Part shown: piece after piece, positions 29,783-38,000 of the stretch
Layout of the letters: each line of letters opens with the position of its first letter
Numbering within the stretch: the stretch's first letter is position 1
From: UBA1422 sp041752735
Lineage (GTDB): Bacteria > Bacillota > Clostridia > Peptostreptococcales > Anaerovoracaceae
Assembly: GCA_041752735.1 (NCBI GenBank)
Contig: JBGSVW010000005.1
Coordinates: forward strand, 1 to 39,757
Reading direction: 5' to 3'
DNA length: 39,757 nt
Position numbers and translations under genes: made by a program
Notes under the pieces: model-generated
What the model saw: the letters and a program-made list of their open reading frames with translations, nothing else
Databases searched by the model: none
What the model was told of the DNA's origin: nothing

Positions 29783-31000
29783 TTACTTTTCTCTCTTTTT
29801 TGTCTGCAAATGGTACATAGTTTCACCAATCAACGCTGCTTTCACCGCCTTTACCCCTGGATTAGTTCTAAACTCATGGAGTTCGTTGTCCGCATAAATT
29901 TGAAAATTGTGTCCACCATCAAAGGGTACATAACGGGTTGTGCGAGTTAAAAACTTCATTTGTACCGAATCACCCCGAAAGGTTCCATCATATATATATA
30001 CTTCTCTGTTAATGGTCATAATCCCACTCCCCACAGCTTCAATCCCATCACCTTCTCTTCGATACATTGCAAGTTCCACCGGCACAGTATAACTGAAGTT
30101 TTCATCGGCAAGAACTGCCTTTTCTTCGTGAAGGTGCTCCCACTCATACCATTCGCCAATATGATTGAAATAGGGTTTTGTATTCTGCCAATCGAGATGG
30201 CCGCTACCCTGCAGAGTTACTTTCATACCACATTGTGAACAGGTAAGTTTATCTCCTATGGTGGACATAGTAAACTCCCCTTGGCAGTTGGGACAAATAT
30301 ATAGAAGATTTGTCAATCCGTCAGTTAATTCTTTTCCCCGGTATTGATATCCATTTTGTTCTTGCCACTGGTATTGATTGGCATACAATGCAACCTTCAA
30401 GGCTTCATCAATTGCTTCCAAAGAAAACGACTGAACTTGTTCCTTGGTTAATACAATACTGACATGAGACTCGACGATGCCTCGTCTATGACTGTTGGAC
30501 CAGGGTGGATCCACAAAGCCCCCTCCATAGGTTTTCACCAACACCACAGGCACGCCCAGATGCTTGACCAGTTTTCCTATGCCATCAGGCAAAGGCAATG
30601 TAATGCCCCCCAAACTGATTTGTCCTTCAGGATAAATCCCTACAATGCCCCCCTGCTTGATGATGGAAATGGTCCGGGCAACGGTTCTTATATCTGCAGA
30701 GAAAAGATTCTTAGGGATTGCTCGGCCCAAACGGAAAACCAGCGAAAGCCCATGGAAACGGAAATACTTGGCAGCTACAACAAAACTGATTCTATGTGGA
30801 TATAAGATTCTTGCCATATATAGAAAATCGTAAAAACTGGTATGGTTTCCAATGACTAATAGAGGCTCTTTCACCAGTTCTTTGATGAGCTCTGCCCCAA
30901 AAAACCGGTGCCTTTTGACCAGTCTTGTATAAATATTTGCCAAACCCACAAGTGGTAAGTAAATCCATGGCGAAGGCCGTTTAATCCTGTTTGACTTCAT
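29783..31000 (-). CDS. PlsC-type acyltransferase with zinc-ribbon extension
   Basis: A 405-residue protein. Residues 1-210 are a 1-acyl-glycerol-3-phosphate acyltransferase domain with catalytic NHTSFYD (52-58, the HxxxxD motif) and the substrate motif YPEGQ (123-127; most relatives have EGT). Residues 232-262 are a zinc ribbon (ICPNCQ and TCSQCG, Cys 236, 239, 254, 257). The C-terminal 140 residues are rich in beta strands and aromatic residues (YFNHIGEWYEWEH, REVYIYDGTFRGD). It should acylate lysophosphatidic acid or a related lipid at the membrane; the role of the extension is unknown. ATG follows TAGGAGAATCGC, 25 nt after the pirin stop. The gene ends 60 nt before tRNA-Val. Confidence 0.85.
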   Translation of the reverse strand: MKSNRIKRPSPWIYLPLVGLANIYTRLVKRHRFFGAELIKELVKEPLLVIGNHTSFYDFLYMARILYPHRISFVVAAKYFRFHGLSLVFRLGRAIPKNLFSADIRTVARTISIIKQGGIVGIYPEGQISLGGITLPLPDGIGKLVKHLGVPVVLVKTYGGGFVDPPWSNSHRRGIVESHVSIVLTKEQVQSFSLEAIDEALKVALYANQYQWQEQNGYQYRGKELTDGLTNLLYICPNCQGEFTMSTIGDKLTCSQCGMKVTLQGSGHLDWQNTKPYFNHIGEWYEWEHLHEEKAVLADENFSYTVPVELAMYRREGDGIEAVGSGIMTINREVYIYDGTFRGDSVQMKFLTRTTRYVPFDGGHNFQIYADNELHEFRTNPGVKAVKAALIGETMYHLQTKKREK

Positions 31001-31025
31001 GCGATTCTCCTAATTAATCTGTATG

Positions 31026-31868
31026 TTACTTGATAAATTTATCTTCCTCCAGCTCAGCAAAGGCCAATGCCAGTTCTTCCTTGGTGTTCATTACAATGGG
31101 GCCCCCCCATGCAATGGGTTCTTTGAGAGGTTTAGCCTTCATAAGGATAAAGCGGATGCCCTCGTCGCCGGCAACAACCTGTAGGTGATTTCCAGGCGTA
31201 AATAGGATCGCCCTTTTCTCCTGCACGAACTTTCTTCCGGTAGATCCAAACGATCCCTGCCCAATAAAAATATAGATAATTAAATTTTCATCTTCCTTAG
31301 TTTCAACAAACCAGGATGTGCCCGGTTTTAATTGAACATCCAAATAAGTGGCTGGGACATGCTTGGCTGTAAATGCCCCCTTGATTCCCTGATACTCACC
31401 TGCAATAATCCGAACGGTGGCGTCATCTTTGGAAATCTCCGGGATATCTTTGCTTTTTATGTCGCCATAGGCCGGCGGAGTCATCTTTTCGGTAGCAGGC
31501 AAGTTCAACCAGAGTTGTGCCCCAAGCATTCTTTCCGTTTTTTGTGGCATTTCCTGATGTATAATGCCAGAGCCGGCGGTCATCCACTGACAGTCACCGT
31601 CTTTTATTTGACCTTTATTCCCCAGGCTATCCTGATGTTCAATATCACCTTCAATCAGATAAGTGATTGTTTCAATGCCCCGGTGTGGGTGCCATGGAAA
31701 TCCTTTAGTATAATCATCTGGATTTGTTGAATCGAACGCATCCAGTAACAAAAATGGATCAAACTCTGTGGTATCTGCATATCCAAGCACTCGGACAAGT
31801 TTAACACCGGCGCCATCGCTTGTGGCAACGCCGGTTATGATTTTTTTTACTTCTCTAGATAATAACAT
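31026..31868 (-). CDS. pirin family protein
   Basis: A 280-residue bicupin of the pirin family at normal length. The metal site lies in the N-terminal cupin: GFPWHPHRGIETITYLIEG and EHQDSLGN, then GSGIIHQEMP. The C-terminal cupin carries PGTSWFVETKEDENLIIYIF and AWGGPIVMNTKEEL. Some pirins are quercetin 2,3-dioxygenases; others act as redox-dependent cofactors, and no reaction can be assigned here. ATG 31868 follows AAGGAGAATAG; the frame's upstream ATG at 31883 has no site and is itself used as that ribosome-binding site. It is 30 nt after the c-di-GMP gene and 25 nt before plsC. Confidence 0.93.
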   Translation of the reverse strand: MLLSREVKKIITGVATSDGAGVKLVRVLGYADTTEFDPFLLLDAFDSTNPDDYTKGFPWHPHRGIETITYLIEGDIEHQDSLGNKGQIKDGDCQWMTAGSGIIHQEMPQKTERMLGAQLWLNLPATEKMTPPAYGDIKSKDIPEISKDDATVRIIAGEYQGIKGAFTAKHVPATYLDVQLKPGTSWFVETKEDENLIIYIFIGQGSFGSTGRKFVQEKRAILFTPGNHLQVVAGDEGIRFILMKAKPLKEPIAWGGPIVMNTKEELALAFAELEEDKFIK

Positions 31869-31898
31869 TCTATTCTCCTTCATAATAATGGGATATGT

Positions 31899-34199
31899 TT
31901 ATGCCTCTTCCTCGTTTCGTAGAATATCCAAAAATATCTCTACCAGGTTAGGATCAAATTGGGTTCCGGCGCATCGCTTCAATTCCAAAATTGCTTCTTG
32001 CAGGCTCATTGCTTTTCGATAAGGCCTATCGTTGGTCATAGCATCAAAGGCATCCACAATGGTTAGAATTCTACAGACCAAAGGGATTTCTTCTCCCTTA
32101 AGCCCAAAGGGATATCCAGTTCCGTCCCAGTTTTCGTGATGCTTATAAATCCATTCGGAAATACCATTTAAATCCGGTGAAGATTCCGCAATGCGAAAGC
32201 CGATTTCCGAATGCCTCTTCATGTCAGCAAATTCCGCATCAGTTAATCTTTCCGGTTTAAACAAAATTACATCGCTAACTCCAATTTTACCAATGTCATG
32301 AAAATCTGCAAATAACTCAATCGCCGGCATCTGGCTATCAGGGAAGTTTACTATTCGCGCTATTTTCTTAATAAATTTCGACATCCGCTTGCTATGCCCC
32401 TGGGTTAAAAAATCACGTTCAGAAAGCATTGCAGATAAGGTTTCAATGGTTTTGCTTCTTTCACTCTGTCGATGGAAGAGTTTCTGTCGATACATATAAT
32501 CATCAGCACACTTCATCATAGCCAGGGCAGTGTTGCAACTGTGATTGGCCAAGGAAAAACCGATGGAGATGCTGAATGGTATGGGATATCCCCTTTCGTT
32601 CAATGCACGCACTTCATCAATCAATTGATTTTTGGCCAATAACATTCTATCTTCATCCCAACCCCGTACGGCGATGGCAAACTCATCTCCTCCAATTCGC
32701 GCTATGAATTCAGGCTCCAAAAATACCCTTTTTATCGCTTGTGCGATGGTGCGGAGATATTGGTCTCCCACATCATGCCCTAACGTGTCATTGACCAACT
32801 TCAGGCCGTCGATATCAACCATAAATAACCCCATTCCAGCCTCTTTAGGGTTCTTCCATTCTTTGACGGATTTCTCAAAGAAGTTTCTGTTATACACATT
32901 CGTCAATATATCAAGAATGCTCAGCTTGAGAATTTTTTGAGTTGCCAGCGCCTTCTCCGTAGTGTTTCTTACAAGCGCTAACATTTTATGGTCGGATAAT
33001 CTTGCAAATCGAATCTCAAAATACTGTTTCCCAATATGTGCTATTTGTAGTGCGACTTCAACCTCGTTGGATTGTCCTTCCTGAAAAGCGGTTTCAATTC
33101 CTAGCTTCAATCGAACCTCATCTTCAGGGTCGAACAGCTCCGATATATTCTTAAATAATAGTTGATTTAGTTCCCACTGGAAACTATTGTTGTGATTTTG
33201 TGATAACGACTCTTGCACTATGCCATCTTTGTCTAATATGAATATCAAATCAGGCATTGAAGTGATTAAAGCTTCTAATTTAGATTGCTCAGACTTGAGG
33301 GTTATTAATGCTTCGGATAAGGATGCGGTATGTGCCTTCACTTTTCGATGAAGGACATAGTTCCACCCAAATACAATAATAATCCCAAATACCAGAATCC
33401 CAAGGACAATGAAGAAATCTTTCAATCCATTGACACCCATGATTTGCTTGCCAAACCACTTGGTTTGTATGGCCTCAAGCTGTGCTTGCGGAATTTGAGC
33501 AAAACCTTCTTCAATCAAGGTTAAGGTTGCTTGGTCTCCTTGTACTACTGCTCTATGAAACCCTTCCTGGTATACCGGTTCTGTGTAATGGAAATCTTGA
33601 TATATATCATATTTGTTTAAATAATATAGTCCTGGAGGGATGTCGATAATGAATATTTTCAATTCTCCCAAAGATGCTGCTTTGACGATTTGCTCATATG
33701 AACTGTATTCCTTAATGTCTTCAACGCCAGCTTCCAGTAGCTTTTGAACTGCATAGTCCCCTTTTTTTACACCGATATTAAAGCCTTTTAATGAAGAAAT
33801 ATCTGTAATCCCACTGATGCTGTCATGAAAGAAAATTGCAGTTTCAATGGTTTCATACACGTCTGCAAAATCGTATATCTGATCACGGGATTCGGAATAA
33901 AAGATGGTGTCTATGACATCGAACTCTTTCCTTTGCATCCCAAGCTGAGCATCAATCCACGGCATTGGATGAAGTATAACATCAATTCCTGTCTTTTCCT
34001 CAAAAAGTAGCCATTGATCAACCAGAATTCCTTGAGGCTGCCCCGTTTCATCATAAAAAATATAGGGCGGATAGCTTTCATCAAGCACCACATCTAAAGT
34101 TTTGGTTTCTCCATACACCATGCTACATTGCATCTGCAGTATGCAGAAAAAAGGGACCCAAATCATCAGTCTCATCAATCGGTACAATCTCTTTATCAT
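31899..34199 (-). CDS. membrane sensor with SBP, PAS, GGDEF and HD-GYP domains
   Basis: A 766-residue c-di-GMP enzyme. After a signal/anchor (MRLMIWVPFFCILQMQCSMV) comes a family-3 solute-binding domain at about 34-250 (SYPPYIFYDETGQPQGILVD, SLKGFNIGVKKGDYAV), a membrane helix at 262-284, a PAS-like domain at 307-417, GGDEF at 425-570 with intact RIGGDEF (503-507) and HD-GYP from 585 with HDIGK (634-638) and HHENWDGTGYP (687-697). The I-site RxxD is absent (EPEF instead). It can make and degrade c-di-GMP in response to an extracellular ligand, probably an amino acid-like molecule. The chosen ATG follows GGAAGGAC; the frame opens 13 codons earlier without a site. Confidence 0.93.
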   Translation of the reverse strand: MIKRLYRLMRLMIWVPFFCILQMQCSMVYGETKTLDVVLDESYPPYIFYDETGQPQGILVDQWLLFEEKTGIDVILHPMPWIDAQLGMQRKEFDVIDTIFYSESRDQIYDFADVYETIETAIFFHDSISGITDISSLKGFNIGVKKGDYAVQKLLEAGVEDIKEYSSYEQIVKAASLGELKIFIIDIPPGLYYLNKYDIYQDFHYTEPVYQEGFHRAVVQGDQATLTLIEEGFAQIPQAQLEAIQTKWFGKQIMGVNGLKDFFIVLGILVFGIIIVFGWNYVLHRKVKAHTASLSEALITLKSEQSKLEALITSMPDLIFILDKDGIVQESLSQNHNNSFQWELNQLLFKNISELFDPEDEVRLKLGIETAFQEGQSNEVEVALQIAHIGKQYFEIRFARLSDHKMLALVRNTTEKALATQKILKLSILDILTNVYNRNFFEKSVKEWKNPKEAGMGLFMVDIDGLKLVNDTLGHDVGDQYLRTIAQAIKRVFLEPEFIARIGGDEFAIAVRGWDEDRMLLAKNQLIDEVRALNERGYPIPFSISIGFSLANHSCNTALAMMKCADDYMYRQKLFHRQSERSKTIETLSAMLSERDFLTQGHSKRMSKFIKKIARIVNFPDSQMPAIELFADFHDIGKIGVSDVILFKPERLTDAEFADMKRHSEIGFRIAESSPDLNGISEWIYKHHENWDGTGYPFGLKGEEIPLVCRILTIVDAFDAMTNDRPYRKAMSLQEAILELKRCAGTQFDPNLVEIFLDILRNEEEA

Positions 34200-34248
34200 A
34201 TTTGATCGTCCTTCCATATCAGAGGTATATTTTCGCAATGCTGCCTTC

Positions 34249-34278
34249 AGTATAACGGAGTAAAAGAGAGTAAGTCAA
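34249..34278 (-). promoter_or_regulatory. sigma-A promoter of the c-di-GMP gene, pirin and plsC operon
   Basis: On the minus strand TTGACT (34273-34278) and TATACT (34249-34254) are 18 bp apart. It directly follows the bioY terminator. Confidence 0.7.
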
Positions 34279-34283
34279 ATATA

Positions 34284-34313
34284 AAAGTAGACATTCTGTT
34301 TTATGTCTACTTT
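34284..34313 (-). terminator. intrinsic terminator of bioY
   Basis: A perfect 11-bp stem AAAGTAGACAT/ATGTCTACTTT (34303-34313 with 34284-34294) around an 8-nt loop; on the minus strand it is followed by TTATATTTG. Confidence 0.75.
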
Positions 34314-34366
34314 ATCATCCTTGTTTAACGGTGGTGGTTAATGCAATTGACCTTATTTATATTAAT

Positions 34367-34915
34367 CTACTGTATAAATCCAGCCTTTATCAATCTCTTT
34401 TTCACTGGGAAACCAATCATGATGGCAAGAATAATTTTAACTGCATCCCCAGGTATAAATGGAATCACACCGGCAAAAAGTGCCTGGGAGAAAGTCATCC
34501 CGGCGGAATATGCCAGCCATGCAGTGCCTAGTCCATAAAGTGCTAAGGTCCCTACTACCATCCCCAACGCCGTCCAACCTACTTTACCCGGGAATCGATC
34601 TACTGCATACCCTGCAATCAAAGCAAGAAAGATGAATCCGATTAAGTATCCGCCTGTTGGCCCGATGAGTTTGCCGGGCCCACCAGTAAATGCCGAAAAA
34701 ACCGGAACACCAACAAATCCAATAAAGAGATACACTAAAGTTACAATGGTTCCCCTTTTCCTCCCGAGTAATATGACAGCAAGGCAGATGGCAAAATTAG
34801 TCAATGAAATTGGCACCGGAGAGATTGGAATCACTAGGGATAAAGGCCCCATGATGCAAAGCACAGCTGTCATTAATCCAATCATTGTAAGGTTTGTAGT
34901 TTTTGTGTTTCTCAT
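34367..34915 (-). CDS. bioY: biotin transporter BioY (ECF S component)
   Basis: A 182-residue membrane protein with six helices, the standard BioY length. Family motifs are MGPLSLVIPISPVPISLTNF, GRKRGTIVTLVYLFIGFVGV, PVFSAFTGGPGKLIGPTGGY and PFIPGDAVKIILA. It is the substrate-binding subunit of the biotin ECF transporter; it can work alone or with a shared EcfAA'T module, which is not in this window. The frame opens at 34936, but ATG 34915 is preceded by AAAGGA and starts MRNTKTTNLTMIGLM. Its promoter overlaps a strong palindrome that resembles a BirA operator, so biotin sufficiency should repress it. Confidence 0.95.
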   Translation of the reverse strand: MRNTKTTNLTMIGLMTAVLCIMGPLSLVIPISPVPISLTNFAICLAVILLGRKRGTIVTLVYLFIGFVGVPVFSAFTGGPGKLIGPTGGYLIGFIFLALIAGYAVDRFPGKVGWTALGMVVGTLALYGLGTAWLAYSAGMTFSQALFAGVIPFIPGDAVKIILAIMIGFPVKKRLIKAGFIQ

Positions 34916-34967
34916 ATATTTGTTGTATCCTTTCATGTGCTACGTATTGTTTTTCAGACCTGAAATG

Positions 34968-34997
34968 AGTATAAAAGAAAAGGGAAGGTATTGTCAA
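34968..34997 (-). promoter_or_regulatory. sigma-A promoter of bioY
   Basis: On the minus strand a perfect TTGACA (34992-34997) and TATACT (34968-34973) are 18 bp apart. The -35 box is part of the palindrome 34982-35030, so a bound repressor would block it. Confidence 0.8.
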
Positions 34998-35030
34998 CCA
35001 TTATTTACTTTTGGTTGACAATACCTTCCC
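34982..35030 (-). promoter_or_regulatory. BirA-type operator and hairpin upstream of bioY
   Basis: A perfect 19-bp inverted repeat (34982-35000 with 35012-35030) with an 11-nt centre. Its inner part TTGTCAACC...GGTTGACAA (34991-34999 and 35013-35021, 13 nt apart) closely matches BirA half-sites (consensus near TTGTTAACC/GGTTAACAA). The outer arms GGGAAGG/CCTTCCC plus the T-rich minus-strand flank (34973-34981) can also form a terminator for the upstream gene. Confidence 0.7.
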
Positions 35031-35058
35031 GAATTATAGATCTTACTAATTGTTCATC

Positions 35059-38000
35059 TTACATACGATAGGCTCTGACTTGGAAATAATAGGTTCTGTC
35101 AGTTGTCAGAGGCAAGTTCGTCCAAGACCTGAACTGTGTATTTCTGACTCTACCAATAAAATACCAACACTCGTCGGGACCGGTTTTTCGATAGATTTGA
35201 TGATAGCCGGAACCATCCACCTTATTAAGTAAAAATATAATACTTTTACCTATTGGCTTCTTCAACGGTTGGTTCGGCTCGGATGACACTGAAGTCGGGT
35301 TCTTGATAACAGGGTTTTTTACACCATCTGTTTCAGTTCCCTGATCAGTCGTACCGCCCGAAGTATTTGCTACAACATGATATGTGAAAGTTGAAATGGT
35401 GCTATCTTGTCCACCACGGCCTATGACAATTGTTTTGATGGTTACATCACCGGTCTTGTTTAGCAAGATACTGTTGGTCATGCCTGAAGCGCCTGCGTAT
35501 TCATTGTAGTTGTAGAATGTGCTGCTAGTTGTGGGTGTTGAGCCATCCAGCGTGTAATAAATTTTTGCCGCTTTGTTGGAAGAACCATTTGGTCTTGTGA
35601 AATCAATGGTTGTACCAACTTTTACATTACTACCGCTTACAATTCTAGTAACCACTCCACTGCTGCGTGTTCCCGCGATAGTGACTGGATTCCATTGAGC
35701 AGCGGCATCACCAATAATTATTTTACCACCAGATGCCATCATTTGATTAAAGCCATCCCAGGTCTGCTCATTGGGAAGCGTTTGGCCAATGCTTAGTGTA
35801 CCATCATTTGCTGCTAAGTTTATGATAGCTGGGACGAGAACTTTATTAACTTGTGCAGCGGCACCGCCTAGTGACCCATTAGAAGTGCCCGTGTTTCCGC
35901 TTGGATAATAATATCTAGCTGCAAACAACTGGTCTTTGGTTAATTTGACAGTATATCCATCACCAGCCACAAATGTAATTAAGGTATTTCCGGCTAGGGA
36001 TTCCAGGTTGACTCCTGCCCTTTCAAAGAGGCTTGCTATTGTTGGGCCCTGTGCATTCAATGAAGTTTTCCAGCTGGGCACGGTATTGTATCCAGTATAA
36101 TTATATATTTTGCCACCAGCCACAGCCGCCATAGAGTTTAGCAAGTCCAGTGTGAATTCACCCTTTACGGTTGTATGATCATAGATGGTCAAAGCAACTG
36201 GGTCCGGCGTTTTTGTTGCCGCCGTCATGGGGATTGTCGTTATGCCTCCTGCAGATCCAACCAGTAGTGTCCCTCCAATGATGCTAGTGACATATACATT
36301 GTCATAGGTGCTCATTCCAGTCGTCGGATTGGTTTGTACCCATGCCTGATTCTGACTGTTGTAGATTTTTAGCACTGTACCTACTACCCCTGCAGAAGGA
36401 GGTTCACAATATGCAACACCATTCGATGAGGTGCCTAGCCATAAATTGCCATCGCTATCGATGCTGATGCTTCTAATTTCACTACTTCCTGTCAGTCTGC
36501 TACCCAACAGTTCAGTCCCGGTATAAGTAGTAGTGGTGCCATCTACGGCAACGTAGTCCACATGTCCGCCTACTGTACCAAGCAATCCTACCGTGGATCC
36601 TGCTCGGACAATATATGCACCTCCATTGCTGTCAACTGCAATGCTTCGAACCCAGGCATCCGCTAATCTAGCTTGACCAATAAGCGCATCGTATCCTACA
36701 GAATAATTTTGTGTAAATGTCGGATTCGCTGCACCGATAGATGTGTCAAATTTAATGCAGCCACCAGTATATGTGCCATCCATGCCTGTTCCGGTTCCTT
36801 CCGGATAGAATCCAACCCAAAGGTCACCATCTCCTGAAGGAGTAATGGTGGTAACAGATGTTGCAGGAAGTCCTGCAGGATTTTGAGTTGTCTTGGCATA
36901 GGTGGTCCAAGTACCCGTTCCAACCTCGTACTTTGTTAACCCTCCGAAAGTACCAACCCATAGGATATCATCCGTGGTTGCACTGAGCGTTCCCGAATCA
37001 AGATACAGAGCTTGAACATAGTTGTCAGGAATGGTTCCAGGGGTTGTTTCTACTGTGTACTTGGTCAGTTCACCTGCTGCATTCATGTAAACTAGTCCTT
37101 TGTTTAGACCTGGGTCAGCGTAGCTGGCATTCTGGCTAAACCAAATGCCTCCCGACTGATCCGGTGCAATGGCCGAAACAAATGCGGTATCCAATGCCGG
37201 TGTGCTGGCTAAATTGTATACAGTTGTTGTGCCATCGGCCAGCTTTCGTACCAGACCACCACCATAGGTTCCAACCCAGTACCCGCCGTTGTTATCAGAC
37301 ATGATGGATCGAATACCGGAAACAGGCAAGCCTGTCCATTGGCTGAAATCATACTGACTGCTGGTGGCTACGATGGTTACCGATGAGAGCACTTCGTTAT
37401 ACCACTTTGAGGTATCGGAGGTGTAGTTTCTATAAACGCGTACATCGATTCTTGCAGTATCATTTTTAACTAAATCTGAAATGGGAGTATCTCCTTCTAA
37501 ATATGCAATCAGGTAATCCTGAGATGCGATATCTTCCAATTTGATATTTGAATATGTTGCGTGATTGAAATTGTCGTAAGTTGCTATGCTGATGGTGGTT
37601 TGTGGCTTGTTCACACCCATTACGTTCAAGATGTCTGAAAGCAATGCACCAGTGACCGTTTTATTTACACCTTTCACTTGATAAGTCTTAGTTGTTGCCT
37701 TCATAGCTTTTAACTCATCCAGGGTCAACCTGAGTGTAATGTTATCGGTTGCGATGGCAATGGCATAATCCGTCGCATCAATTTTGGTGATGTTGGTCAT
37801 TTCGTTATACCATGCTGTTGAATCCGTCGTGTAGTTTCGATACACGCGGAGCATCGTATAGATGGACGTGCCTTTGACCAGATCATTGAAATCAACTAAT
37901 GAATCATCAGCCGCATCAGCACTATCGGCACCACTATACGCAACTAAGTATTGTTGTGCTTTTATTTCTCGCAAGGTCACGTTCTTATAACCCACTGCTT

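Noticed and set aside
36696..36923. 75-codon minus-strand frame inside the giant protein gene
   Set aside because: It is an alternative frame within the propeller coding region and has no separate start signals.
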